A DNA stretch of 64,000 nucleotides from an uncultured Brevibacillus sp. (GCF_947502445.1 NZ_CANMZW010000001.1:1-64000), one strand, 5' to 3'; counted from the stretch's first letter, positions 16,437-25,005 are shown. Numbers and translations: made by a program. Notes: a model not told the origin generated them from the letters alone.

Positions 16437-17672
16437 ATGAAAGAAAGCTTCTGGATCGCCAATGCCAGTCTGGAATGCAGCTTCTCAGTGGAAAATGGCA
16501 GGGTGAGTGGGACAAATACAGAACGGTTTCATGTGTTCGTGAAAGAGGGACACTTTGAGCGGATCATTCCAGCTACACAACCACTGCCAGTAGGAGAAGC
16601 GGTTTGGGATGCTGACGGACTACTCATGCTTCCTTCTTTTAAAGAGATGCATATTCATCTGGATAAAACGTTTTATGGAGGGCCGTGGCAAGCTGTTATT
16701 CCGGCACCGAACCGCTTTTTCCGGATTGAACAGGAGCAGGAGCTATTGCCTCGCCAATTGCCGGTGGCGAAGGAGAGAGCAGAAAAGCTGTTGCAGCTGA
16801 TTCAATCTCACGGGGCTACACATGTGCGAACGCATTGCAATATCGACCCGGTCATTGGACTGAAAAATATGGAAGCGACCCTGCAAGCGTTGGAGACGTT
16901 TAGCGGGAAACTTTCCTGGGAAATGGTCGCCTTCCCACAGCATGGATTGCTTCGCAGCGATTCCGTCTCTTTGGTACGGGAAGCGATGAAGCATGGTGCT
17001 GGACTCGTTGGTGGTGTAGATCCGGCTACGTTTGACGACGATATTGAAAAATCGTTATATACGATGATGGATATCGCGGTAGAAGCAAATGCTGACGTCG
17101 ATCTGCATTTGCACGAGCCTGGGCACTTGGGGTTGTTTATCATGAAGCGACTTGCTGCCATGACAGAGGATGCAGGGTGGCAAGGACGTGTAACGATCAG
17201 CCACGCTTACGGACTCGGGGAATTGCCTACACCGCTTGTCGAAGAGATGGCGGAGCGCCTAGCCAGCTTGCAAATTGCAGTGATGTCCGCCATTCCAATT
17301 GATATGCCGACGATTCCGGTTCCGCTCTTGCATGCGCGGGGTGTGCATGTAGGCTTGGGCAATGACAACATAACGGATCATTGGGACCCGTTTGGGACAG
17401 GGGATATGCTGCAAAAAGCAAATCGTCTTGCAGAGCGTTTTCGCTGGATTGACGAAGTTTCTCTCTCACAGGCGCTTGGATTTGTGACTGGTGGCCTGAC
17501 TCCGTTGGACAAACAGGGTAATCAAATCTGGCCAAAAGCAGGCGATGCGGCCGATGTTGTTTTTGTACGGGCAAAATGCTCTGCTGAAGCCGTCGCTCGT
17601 CAAAACCCGAAGGAAGCAGTCATGTATGCAGGCAAAATGGTATGGCAAAAAGATTGTGTAGAAGGAAAATAG
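16437..17672 (+). CDS. Cytosine-deaminase-like amidohydrolase, 411 aa
   Basis: Paralogue of the minus-strand gene at 1700-2938, with the same length and motif order: EMHIHLDKT (H-x-H), VDLHLHEPGH, ISHAYGLG and LGNDNITDHWDPFGTGD. Here the residue after the third histidine is glutamate, as in cytosine deaminase, where that glutamate carries the proton; the other copy has aspartate. The two may act on different substrates or on successive intermediates. ATG at 16437 is preferred; a GTG directly before it is too close to AGGAAGAGG. The gene follows a solute-binding protein in the same direction, which links uptake to hydrolysis or deamination. Confidence 0.87.
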   Translation: MKESFWIANASLECSFSVENGRVSGTNTERFHVFVKEGHFERIIPATQPLPVGEAVWDADGLLMLPSFKEMHIHLDKTFYGGPWQAVIPAPNRFFRIEQEQELLPRQLPVAKERAEKLLQLIQSHGATHVRTHCNIDPVIGLKNMEATLQALETFSGKLSWEMVAFPQHGLLRSDSVSLVREAMKHGAGLVGGVDPATFDDDIEKSLYTMMDIAVEANADVDLHLHEPGHLGLFIMKRLAAMTEDAGWQGRVTISHAYGLGELPTPLVEEMAERLASLQIAVMSAIPIDMPTIPVPLLHARGVHVGLGNDNITDHWDPFGTGDMLQKANRLAERFRWIDEVSLSQALGFVTGGLTPLDKQGNQIWPKAGDAADVVFVRAKCSAEAVARQNPKEAVMYAGKMVWQKDCVEGK

Positions 17673-17680
17673 ATGATGTG

Positions 17681-17727
17681 AAATCCGTTGTCTCTTGTTT
17701 CAACAAGGGCAGCGGATTTCTTTTTTT
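17681..17727 (+). terminator. Terminator after the second amidohydrolase
   Basis: AAATCCGTTGTC pairs with GGCAGCGGATTT and is followed by seven or more T. Confidence 0.8.
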
Positions 17728-17784
17728 GCTCAAATAACATGCTGTTTGTTCATATTCATACAGGTAATCAAAAGTTGAATAAAA

Positions 17785-17847
17785 GTAAAAATAATATAAA
17801 TAGATGTAAAGATGCTGAAAAGCTCGCAGATGAATATCCCGTATAAT
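17785..17847 (+). promoter_or_regulatory. Shared tandem-motif promoter, copy E (drives 17914)
   Basis: GTAAAAATAATATAAA at 17785 (the weakest copy) and GTAAAGATGCTGAAAA at 17806 are 21 bp apart. A perfect TATAAT at 17842-17847 lies 36 bp after the second copy. Confidence 0.72.
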
Positions 17848-17913
17848 GCAAATAAGACGTAGATTCAGAATTTTCGACAGGATTAGACGAAAATCAACAG
17901 GGGGTATCATCAC

Positions 17914-19485
17914 ATGAAGAAAACACGCTTGTTCGGCTCTTTGCTTGCTTTGACGCTGACAATCGGTACAGCGCTAGCAGGATGCAGTTCTGGAGCAGAG
18001 CAGTCTACTACTGGCAACACACCAGCCGCAGAAGCTTCAAAAGAAGGCGGTACGCTGATTGTAGCACGCAAAGCGGATGCCAATAACCTGGACCCGCATT
18101 TTATTTCCAACATTCCATCGGCTAACTACATCTACGGAAAAGTATATGAAAGCCTCGTATCCCGGGATAAAAACGCTGACTACAAGGCAACACTCGCAAC
18201 AGAGTGGAAGCAAGTAGATGATCTGACGTGGGAATTCAAGCTGCGTGAGGGCGTTACCTTCCACGATGGCGCTCCGTTTAATGCGGAAGCGGTGAAAAAG
18301 ACATTTGAACGTGTGCTGGATCCAAGAGTGGCTTCTCCACGCGCATCCAGCTTCTCGATGATCAAGGAAGTCAAAGTCGTAGACGACAAGACCGTACAAT
18401 TCATTTTGGAATATCCATTTGCACCACTCTTGTCTATCCTCGCTAGCTCTGAGGGCAGCATCCTCAGCCCGAAAGCAATTGCGGAGCATTCTGACACGCT
18501 GTCCAAGCAGCCAGTGGGAACCGGACCTTTCAAATTTGAATCGTGGACACCAGGTCAAGATATGACATTGGTTAAAAACGATGGCTACTGGGGCGAAAAA
18601 CCAAAAGTAGACAAGGTTGTTTATAAAGTAGTTCCAGAGGATACGACTCGTATCGCGATGGTAGAAGCAGGCGAGGCTCACATCGGTGACCAGCTTCCGG
18701 TAACAGAGGTAGAGCGTGCACAGGCAACTCCTAGCATGAACATGGTACGTGCAGAAGGACTCGGGGTAGAATACATCGGCTTCAACGTACAGAAAAAACC
18801 GTTCGATGATGTACGCGTACGTCAGGCAGTAGCGCATGCCATCGAGAAGGAAGCGATTGTCAAAGGCGTATACAACAACGTAGGAGCAGAGGCTGTTTCC
18901 TCCCTGTCTCCAAAAGTGATTGGCTACAATGCCAACCTCAAGGATTACTCCTATGATGTAAATGAAGCAAAGGCACTTTTGGCTGAGGCTGGTTATCCAA
19001 ACGGATTTAAAACGTCCATCGTAACGGATGATCGAAAAGAGCGGATGAACGTAGCTGAAGTTATTCAGTCCCAACTGAAGGGTATCGGAATCGATCTAGA
19101 AATCAAAGTAATGGAGTACGGGGCGTATTTGGATTTCACTGACAAAGGCGAGCATGCGATGTTCATCGGCGGCTGGGGTAATGCAACTGGCGATGGCGAC
19201 TATAATCAGTACAACGTCTTCCACAGCTCCTCCAAAGGAAGCGCGGGTAACCTTGCTTTCTACAACAATCCAGAAGTGGATAAATTGATCGAAGAAGGTC
19301 GTCGTGAAAAAGATTCGGCTAAACGCAACGAAATCTATGCGAAGCTGCAAGAAATCGAATTGAAGGAAGCTCCAGTTATTCCAATTCGTACGATCGACCA
19401 CGTGTCTGTCACATCCAAGGATGTAAATGGTTTCTGGCTCAGCCCTGTCGGCTATTTGATGCTGGATGAAGTAACGATTAAATAA
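17914..19485 (+). CDS. ABC transporter family-5 solute-binding lipoprotein, 523 aa
   Basis: Fourth paralogue, with lipobox LAGCSSG after a typical signal peptide, a short linker and IVARKADANNLDPHF. It is nearest to the 14841 protein in the ligand-facing central part (VTDDRKERMNVAEV, compare TGDRKERINAAEV). GGGGG lies about 11 bases before the ATG. It is a single-gene unit with its own tandem-motif promoter and terminator. No permease or ATPase gene follows; only a permease-like stub lies downstream at 19611. Confidence 0.9.
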   Translation: MKKTRLFGSLLALTLTIGTALAGCSSGAEQSTTGNTPAAEASKEGGTLIVARKADANNLDPHFISNIPSANYIYGKVYESLVSRDKNADYKATLATEWKQVDDLTWEFKLREGVTFHDGAPFNAEAVKKTFERVLDPRVASPRASSFSMIKEVKVVDDKTVQFILEYPFAPLLSILASSEGSILSPKAIAEHSDTLSKQPVGTGPFKFESWTPGQDMTLVKNDGYWGEKPKVDKVVYKVVPEDTTRIAMVEAGEAHIGDQLPVTEVERAQATPSMNMVRAEGLGVEYIGFNVQKKPFDDVRVRQAVAHAIEKEAIVKGVYNNVGAEAVSSLSPKVIGYNANLKDYSYDVNEAKALLAEAGYPNGFKTSIVTDDRKERMNVAEVIQSQLKGIGIDLEIKVMEYGAYLDFTDKGEHAMFIGGWGNATGDGDYNQYNVFHSSSKGSAGNLAFYNNPEVDKLIEEGRREKDSAKRNEIYAKLQEIELKEAPVIPIRTIDHVSVTSKDVNGFWLSPVGYLMLDEVTIK

Positions 19486-19493
19486 TGACTACA

Positions 19494-19530
19494 CCGTGGG
19501 GATGGCGTTCGACGCTATCCCCTCGTTTTG
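19494..19530 (+). terminator. Terminator after the fourth binding protein
   Basis: GGGGATGGCG pairs with CGCTATCCCC around a 5-base loop, followed by GTTTTG. Confidence 0.7.
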
Positions 19531-19610
19531 TTTGAGCAAAATGAACAAACACAAAGCTCGGGCAGTGTCAAAGGTTTGGCAATGCCGCGTTTTCTTAGGA
19601 GGAGGGACGC

Positions 19611-19847
19611 ATGCGTAAAAACGCACAAATATCGGGATGGAATGAGACGCTCGGAGCGATGCAATGGTTTGTTTACTTGCTGGTGACGCTGCTATTAGGG
19701 CTGTCGATCATGTTTTTGCCATCAGATATGTTTCAGGGCTTGCCAACAGTCGTACAGTACATCGCGGGGAACGGACTCTTGGTCGGCGTCTTGATTGCGA
19801 TGGTACTGGAAAAGCTTTGGAAGGAGCAGAAGCATTTTGTTGCCTAG
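19611..19847 (+). CDS. Small membrane protein, likely stub of a nucleobase permease, 78 aa
   Basis: The sequence has two membrane spans (residues about 18-37 and 50-66). It ends in FLPSDMFQGLPTVVQYIAGN then LLVGVLIAMVLEKLW, which closely resembles the last two helices of NCS2 xanthine/uracil permeases (their conserved GNGIVVG segment corresponds to GNGLLVG). A good GGAGGAGGG lies before the ATG, so it may be translated, but at 78 residues it cannot be a complete transporter, and the rest of the gene is absent upstream. I read it as a truncated permease whose parent would have fitted the nucleobase theme of the cluster. Confidence 0.5.
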   Translation: MRKNAQISGWNETLGAMQWFVYLLVTLLLGLSIMFLPSDMFQGLPTVVQYIAGNGLLVGVLIAMVLEKLWKEQKHFVA

Positions 19848-19947
19848 CGAAGGAACTTCTTTTTGTAGGGAGGAGAATTCCATCTGAATCAGGAATGTAA
19901 GTTGATGTAAGCGAGCAACAGATGAGGAAATAAGGTGGAATGAGTTC

Positions 19948-20577
19948 ATGCAGGAAGAACAGCTGGATATATTCGATGAAGCTGGACAGCACATCGGAGT
20001 GGAGGCGCGCAGCGAGGTGCATCGCCTGGGACTGTGGCATCAAACCTTTCATTGCTGGATTTATCGGGTTGTCGAAGGGCAGGTAGAAGTCCTGTTTCAG
20101 AAAAGGCATCCGCAAAAGGACACTTGTCCGAATTTACTCGATATCACTTCAGCCGGGCATTTGCTCGCATCCGAGCAGCCGAGTGAGGGGGTTCGGGAGC
20201 TGTACGAGGAGCTTGGATTGTCAGTAAGATTTGAGCAGCTCAGCGAAATCGGAATGATTCGTGATGTGATGAGCTCGCCGGGAATTATCGATAAAGAAAT
20301 GTGTCATACGTTTATGTTTGCGTGCGAGCAGCCTTTAGATGAATATGTGCTGCAACAGGAAGAAGTCACTGGTTTACTGTGGGTGCGACTTGTACCGTTG
20401 GAGCAGCTTTTTGCCGGAGAGCTGACAGAGGTTACGGCAGCAGGCTTTTTGGTGGATGAGAAGGGAAAAGCCGCTGACACGGAGTGCAAAGTGTCGCAGG
20501 CTGATTTCGTTCCGCATGAGGCACATTACTATGAGCAAGTGTTCATGGCCATAAAAAGACAAGCTGTACTGGATTAA
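19948..20577 (+). CDS. Nudix hydrolase, isopentenyl-diphosphate-isomerase-like, 209 aa
   Basis: Hydrolase of a nucleoside diphosphate linked to another group, or a relative of type 1 IPP isomerase. The Nudix box is complete: GHLLASEQPSEGVRELYEEL, with the G, the REL and the EE pair in place, near residues 72-92. The N-terminal LDIFDEAGQHIG and WHQTFHCWIY blocks are typical of the YfcD/IPP-isomerase-like subgroup. The substrate cannot be read from the sequence. It lies between the binding-protein cluster and an MFS pump, and the ribosome binding site (AAGGTGGAATG) is somewhat distant. Confidence 0.85.
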   Translation: MQEEQLDIFDEAGQHIGVEARSEVHRLGLWHQTFHCWIYRVVEGQVEVLFQKRHPQKDTCPNLLDITSAGHLLASEQPSEGVRELYEELGLSVRFEQLSEIGMIRDVMSSPGIIDKEMCHTFMFACEQPLDEYVLQQEEVTGLLWVRLVPLEQLFAGELTEVTAAGFLVDEKGKAADTECKVSQADFVPHEAHYYEQVFMAIKRQAVLD

Positions 20578-20735
20578 ACAGAGGGGGAGAAGGCCTCGCT
20601 TGGCATCGGACAAGAGGAGGTCTTTTCGGACTGTTTTCTAAAGAGACGAATGCAACAAGCAAAAGAAATTGTGTGGTATACTATGACAATGCTTTTTTGG
20701 ATCGTGATCATCGAAGAGCTAGAGAGGAGAGCAAG

Positions 20736-22175
20736 ATGAGGGGAAAAATTATGATGGCGCTGATGCTCTCGACCTTCCTGGCCGCTATGGAAGGAACAAT
20801 CGTGAGTACGGCTGTGCCACGCATTACGAGTGATTTATTGGGATTTGAGCAAGTAAGCTGGGTGTATGCGATTTACATGCTGGCTACCGCAGTATCTGCT
20901 CCGATCTACGGAAAGCTGGCTGATTTGTTTGGACGCAAAAATGTTTTTTTGGCGGGGATCGGAATCTTTCTGGTAGGATCTACTCTCTGTGGTATAGCGA
21001 TGTCCATGGAACAGCTGATTGTGTACCGGGCCATTCAGGGACTCGGTGCAGGTGCAGTAATGCCGATTACGATGACCATTATCGGCGATTTGTATACGGA
21101 GCAAACAGCAAGAGCGAAAGCCCAAGGCTGGATTAGCGCGGTTTGGGGGCTTTCAGGGGTTGCAGGTCCATTGGTCGGAGGATTTTTGGTCGATACGCTG
21201 ACCTGGCGCTACATTTTCCTTCTGAACCTGCCATTTGGGCTAGTGTCGTTTTTTATGATTGTGATGCTCTATAAAGAAAAGCTGGCTGTGAAAGCAAAGC
21301 GACATATTGATTATCCAGGTGCACTTATTTTTACAGTAGGTACGATTGCGCTGTTGTATGCGCTGTTGACTGGCAGCCAGAATCAGTCGTGGCTGAGTCC
21401 GGTTACGATTTCCTTGATCGTGTTTGCACTGGCTACCTTCTTGATTTTCTTATCTGTCGAGAAAAAATCGCCTGAGCCACTTATCCCACTTTCGCTTTTG
21501 ACCAATCGAAACGTGATGCTGATTAACTTGCTTACCCTGTTAACGAATGGGATTGTGATCAGTATGGTAGTGTACTTGCCGATTTGGAGTCAAGGTGTTT
21601 TGGGAGAAAGCGCGACGATGGCAGGCTTTGTCCTCATGCCGATGCCTGTATGCTGGACGATCGGCGCAGTCCTGTCTGGTAATTTACTGGGCAAGCTGCG
21701 TGCAGAGCAGCTAATTACTACGGGAACAGCTGTCCTGACGATTGCAGGCGTGCTGCTCACCTTGTTGGGTTCACATTCAGCGGGTTTTCTCATCTACTTG
21801 GCGGTTGGCTTGATCGGTTTAGGCATGGGTCTGATCAGTCCGATTGTCATGGTGAAAATCCAGGCTTCTGTAGCCGTAGACAAACGAGGAACAGCAGTGG
21901 CGCTCAATACGTTTACGGGTACGTTTAGCCAAACCTTTGGTGCTGCTGTATTCGGGATGATGTTCAACCTGGTGACTGTTGGGAGTGGGCATGAAAATCT
22001 CGGGGCATCGTTTGAAACGGGAAGTGTTTCTGCTGAACAGCTCTTGCAGATCAGAGATGTTCTCGCATCGGGTGTACATGTCGTGTTTATTGGCTCACTT
22101 GTTTTGGCGGTATGTACGTTCTTTTTGTCGCTGCTTATCGCCAAAGCACAGAGACAGCCTGCAAGAGAGCACTAA
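20736..22175 (+). CDS. MFS multidrug efflux transporter, DHA2 (14-helix) family, 479 aa
   Basis: Drug/proton antiporter of the EmrB/QacA type. About 14 hydrophobic helices are visible. Motif A is present as GKLADLFGRKNVF between helices 2 and 3, and the helix-5 motif C region is GLSGVAGPLVGGFLVD. The protein begins MRGKIMMALMLSTFLAAMEG, with the acidic residue in helix 1 that DHA2 pumps use. The start at 20736 follows GAGAGGAGAG; the longer open reading upstream has no ribosome binding site. The substrate is unknown. A hairpin terminator follows. Confidence 0.9.
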   Translation: MRGKIMMALMLSTFLAAMEGTIVSTAVPRITSDLLGFEQVSWVYAIYMLATAVSAPIYGKLADLFGRKNVFLAGIGIFLVGSTLCGIAMSMEQLIVYRAIQGLGAGAVMPITMTIIGDLYTEQTARAKAQGWISAVWGLSGVAGPLVGGFLVDTLTWRYIFLLNLPFGLVSFFMIVMLYKEKLAVKAKRHIDYPGALIFTVGTIALLYALLTGSQNQSWLSPVTISLIVFALATFLIFLSVEKKSPEPLIPLSLLTNRNVMLINLLTLLTNGIVISMVVYLPIWSQGVLGESATMAGFVLMPMPVCWTIGAVLSGNLLGKLRAEQLITTGTAVLTIAGVLLTLLGSHSAGFLIYLAVGLIGLGMGLISPIVMVKIQASVAVDKRGTAVALNTFTGTFSQTFGAAVFGMMFNLVTVGSGHENLGASFETGSVSAEQLLQIRDVLASGVHVVFIGSLVLAVCTFFLSLLIAKAQRQPAREH

Positions 22176-22181
22176 AGAAAA

Positions 22182-22210
22182 AGCGTCGGCTTATAGCTGG
22201 CGCTTTTTTT
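22182..22210 (+). terminator. Terminator after the MFS gene
   Basis: AGCGTCGGC pairs with GCTGGCGCT around a 5-base loop, followed by seven T. Confidence 0.75.
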
Positions 22211-22286
22211 GCGGGAATAATTATCAGTCCAGGAAATAAAAGCAACGGTTAGCGGTTCAATCGTACATGAGGTAGAGGTGATCCAA

Positions 22287-22667
22287 GTGAGTAGCTGTGC
22301 GCTTTTTATGAAGCGATGGTCACTATCCATCATCCTAGTGGCTGTATTTATCTTGAGTTCTGCTTGCACGTACGACAAGCCAGTGGAGGAGGCCAAGAAC
22401 TCTCCTTTTGCCACAGATAGCTTTACAATCGATCGCGATGGGCATGAGGAACAAGCGGGAAACCGAAAAATCATCGAACAACATCTACACTCGACAAACT
22501 ATCCACTCGTGCAAAGAATCATGTTTGGTGGCGACGAGCTGCCCCTGTCCTTTGGTTACAGCGAGGGCTACCAAATGGTCCAAGCGTTTATTAACAGCCA
22601 TCCGTCCTTATCGGTAGAGCAATGGACCGCAGCCACGCCTGCTGAAATCTACCAGCTGCCTAAATAA
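22287..22667 (+). CDS. Lipoprotein resembling an internally deleted DUF2268 protein, 126 aa
   Basis: The signal segment MKRWSLSIILVAVFILSSAC ends in a lipobox cysteine (SSAC), so the protein is likely membrane-anchored outside the cell. The last 40 residues (LSFGYSEGYQMVQAFI then HPSLSVEQWTAATPAEIY) match the C-terminal end of DUF2268 putative zinc proteases. The HExxH-containing middle that would make such a protein a protease is absent. It is either a gene with a large in-frame deletion or a short relative. GTG at 22287 is chosen because GTAGAGG lies 8 bases upstream; GTG at 22278 and ATG at 22308 are alternatives. Confidence 0.55.
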   Translation: MSSCALFMKRWSLSIILVAVFILSSACTYDKPVEEAKNSPFATDSFTIDRDGHEEQAGNRKIIEQHLHSTNYPLVQRIMFGGDELPLSFGYSEGYQMVQAFINSHPSLSVEQWTAATPAEIYQLPK

Positions 22668-22828
22668 AAGGCATCCATAAGCCATTCTACAGAGGTCCGC
22701 CACATTCCATACATTAAATTTCCAGAAAATACAAATTTCTTATTGCCTAAATGTGTTCTGATTCGTTACTATTTTCTGTAAGTAGATTATGTATTCCCCT
22801 ATTTCAACAGACAGGAGTGCAATGATCC

Positions 22829-24079
22829 ATGGAAGAGATTCGCCCCGTTACAATTGAGGAAGTAAGCGAGGTTGTCAGAATTACAGCAATGGCGTATCCA
22901 GGCAGCAATCTCTTGGCATCAGAGAATGCCCAGCGTTTTAGTGAGCGTGTGAGGGACACTCTGGAAAACGATCCAAACGTCAGCTTTCACGGTTGTTATC
23001 AAAATGACCAGCTGATTGGCATTATGAAGTGGCATGATCTGTCCATGAACGTACACGGAACCCAAATGCTTACCGGCGGAATCGGTATGGTGGCGGTAGA
23101 TCTTTTGCATAAAAAAGAAAAGGTAGCAAAAAAGATGCTGGAAGGCTTCCTGGGTAGCTATCGGGAGCGTGGGGTCAGCCTCGTCTCTCTTTATCCGTTC
23201 CGCGTCGAATTTTACAAGCAGATGGGCTTCGGGTTGGGAACCAAAATCAATCAATATCGGATAAAGCCCTCCAGTTTGCCATTTAGTAGCAAGGACCAAA
23301 TGGTTTACTTACGTATGGAAAATAAAGAAGAAATACTAGCCTGCTATCACCGTATTGTCCGGCAAACACACGGAATGATCAGAAAGACAGATCAAGAGCT
23401 GACGAAGTTTCTGGAGCAGCCGGAGCAAGTAATCGTGGGCTATAAAAATGATGGACGTCTTGGGGGCTATCTCGCCTTCCAATTCCAGCGAGCTCATGAG
23501 GAAAACCGAATTTTCAATGATCTGGTGGTCAAAGAGTTTCTGTATGAGTCGCGTGAAGCGCTCGCCCAACTGCTCTCCTTTTTGCACAGTCAAGCGGATC
23601 AAATTCAGCGAATCGTTCTGACCACTGCAGACGAAGATTTTCACGTCCTCTTATCCGATCCTGGGAACGGCACCGACAATCTTCTCCCTAGTGTTTATCA
23701 TGAGAGCAACGTATCTGGAGTCGGACTGATGTATCGCGTCATTGATGTGCCAGGCTTTTTCTCCAAGCTTACTCAGCCAGCCTTTGGGACCGAGCAGGTG
23801 ACACTGCGCTTGTCCATTCGAGATTCGTTTTTGCCAGAGAATGCAGGAAGCTGGCTCATCCGATTCAGTGAAGGGCGTCCGCAGCTGGTAGAGGATGGGG
23901 AGGCGGATGTAAGTGTTACTATGGATATTTCCGATTTCTCATCTCTGGTGATGGGAGCAGTGAGCTTCCGCAAGCTGTATTCGTATGGGCTGGTTGACAT
24001 TGATGAAGTCGAGGCGATTCCAAAGCTGGACAGACTGTTCTTTGTCAGCGAAAAACCGAGAAGCACGACTCCTTTCTAA
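22829..24079 (+). CDS. Eis-family GNAT N-acetyltransferase, 416 aa
   Basis: Two-part protein of the Eis / COG4552 type. An N-terminal GNAT domain contains GGIGMVAVDLLHKKEKVAKK, which holds the acetyl-CoA pyrophosphate loop, followed by YPFRVEFYKQMGFG. A second degenerate GNAT-like domain lies at about residues 150-290. A C-terminal sterol-carrier-type domain (ADVSVTMDISDFSSLVMGAV) provides the terminal carboxylate in known relatives. Members acetylate amines, including aminoglycosides in mycobacteria; the substrate here is unknown. The nearest ribosome binding site, AGGAG, is about 12 bases away. The gene appears monocistronic. Confidence 0.87.
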   Translation: MEEIRPVTIEEVSEVVRITAMAYPGSNLLASENAQRFSERVRDTLENDPNVSFHGCYQNDQLIGIMKWHDLSMNVHGTQMLTGGIGMVAVDLLHKKEKVAKKMLEGFLGSYRERGVSLVSLYPFRVEFYKQMGFGLGTKINQYRIKPSSLPFSSKDQMVYLRMENKEEILACYHRIVRQTHGMIRKTDQELTKFLEQPEQVIVGYKNDGRLGGYLAFQFQRAHEENRIFNDLVVKEFLYESREALAQLLSFLHSQADQIQRIVLTTADEDFHVLLSDPGNGTDNLLPSVYHESNVSGVGLMYRVIDVPGFFSKLTQPAFGTEQVTLRLSIRDSFLPENAGSWLIRFSEGRPQLVEDGEADVSVTMDISDFSSLVMGAVSFRKLYSYGLVDIDEVEAIPKLDRLFFVSEKPRSTTPF

Positions 24080-24180
24080 AAATGGCAGCGCTATTATAAA
24101 ACGTCACATTTTTGCCACAAATGGTAATCTTTTTCCGTACCCTCCCATATCATGTAAGAAAAAGGGAGGGGGTTACAGGT

Positions 24181-24354
24181 ATGATCTATTTAACGCTCGT
24201 GATCTTTTTTGGATTCCTCTTGATTGTTTGGTTTCTCGTCAAACTCCTCTTCCGACTGGATCGGAATGACTCGATCGAGCATGACCAAAGAGAGCTATGG
24301 GAAAATTCCAATGTAACCTTGAAGGAAATGCATTATCAGAAGCAGAAAAAATAA
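24181..24354 (+). CDS. Small single-span membrane protein, 57 aa
   Basis: Starts at an ATG preceded by GGGAGGGGG. Residues 3-24 (YLTLVIFFGFLLIVWFLVKL) form one membrane helix, and the rest is a charged cytoplasmic tail with a lysine-rich end. It is not recognised as a family. It has its own terminator, which supports its being a real transcription unit. Confidence 0.65.
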   Translation: MIYLTLVIFFGFLLIVWFLVKLLFRLDRNDSIEHDQRELWENSNVTLKEMHYQKQKK

Positions 24355-24387
24355 ATAAAGGCGCCGTAAGTCCGGCGTCTTTATTTT
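24353..24387 (+). terminator. Terminator after the 57-aa gene
   Basis: AAATAAAGGCGCCG pairs with CGGCGTCTTTATTT around a 6-base loop. Confidence 0.75.
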
Positions 24388-24403
24388 GGGAAGGTGAGCA
24401 AAA

Positions 24404-24887
24404 TTGACTGTCGTAACAGAGGGACAACAACGGGAATCGAGAATATTTTCGACTGAAGCTGGAGCACGCCCTCTGCGCCGAAATGACTATTGTACTGGTA
24501 AAAGGGAAGACAATGGAAATTGGAAGTGCGACAGTTTTGATTGAAGATATCGGAGCAGGTGGCCTGCGTTTTCTCTCCCATTTAAAAATGCCTGCAAACG
24601 ATCAGCTGGTGCTTCAATTCGAGACAGAGATGTGTGGGCAGCCATTAAAAATGTACGGGCATGTCGTGCGTACTACTTCGTGGGAGCAGGATTACTACGA
24701 ATACGCTGTACGATTTACTACGGATGAAGGGCAGCATCTGGAGATCAATCGTTTAGTCAATCGGCTGGCGATTCGCTATCGTCAGCGAAGGGAAGCGACG
24801 ACCGGCCGTTTTTGGAAGGGAGATCGCCAGGAGTTTCTGAGAGAGATGGCAGAAAAAAGCCCGGTATTACAAGCGAACGAAAGATAA
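24404..24887 (+). CDS. PilZ-domain protein with a probable one-base frame break
   Basis: The downstream frame contains REYFRLKLEHALCAEM, LVKGKTMEIGSATVLIEDIG and AGGLRFLSHL, which together are a cyclic-di-GMP-type PilZ domain. This frame is open only from 24417 and has no usable start before the REYF block. ATG at 24483 would cut the domain and lacks a ribosome binding site. A plausible start, TTG at 24404 after GGAAGGTGAG, reads VVTEGQQRES in another frame and joins the PilZ frame near 24437 if one base is skipped. I therefore think the gene is a single PilZ protein of about 160 residues with a frame error, either real or from sequencing. The expected role is binding cyclic di-GMP. Confidence 0.65.
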
Positions 24888-24891
24888 ACCG

Positions 24892-24935
24892 AAAGCTCTT
24901 TTTGTCTATGCGATTATAGACAGGGGGCTTTTTTG
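24892..24935 (+). terminator. Terminator after the PilZ gene
   Basis: AAGCTC...TGTCTAT pairs with ATAGACA...GGGGCTT around CGATT and is followed by six T. Confidence 0.75.
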
Positions 24936-25005
24936 TTTGACTAAAAATAGATGTAATGTTAAAATATCTATAGTTAAACAAACGAATGAAGGTTGTGTTT
25001 GTAAA

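Noticed and set aside
24483..24887. ATG 24483 as the natural start of the PilZ gene
   Set aside because: There is no ribosome binding site, and the PilZ N-terminal block EYFRLKLEH lies upstream in the same frame.
24937..25005. Upstream extension of the HTH-DUF2087 gene
   Set aside because: It would start right after the terminator of the previous gene, before a likely promoter, and adds a non-conserved tail.
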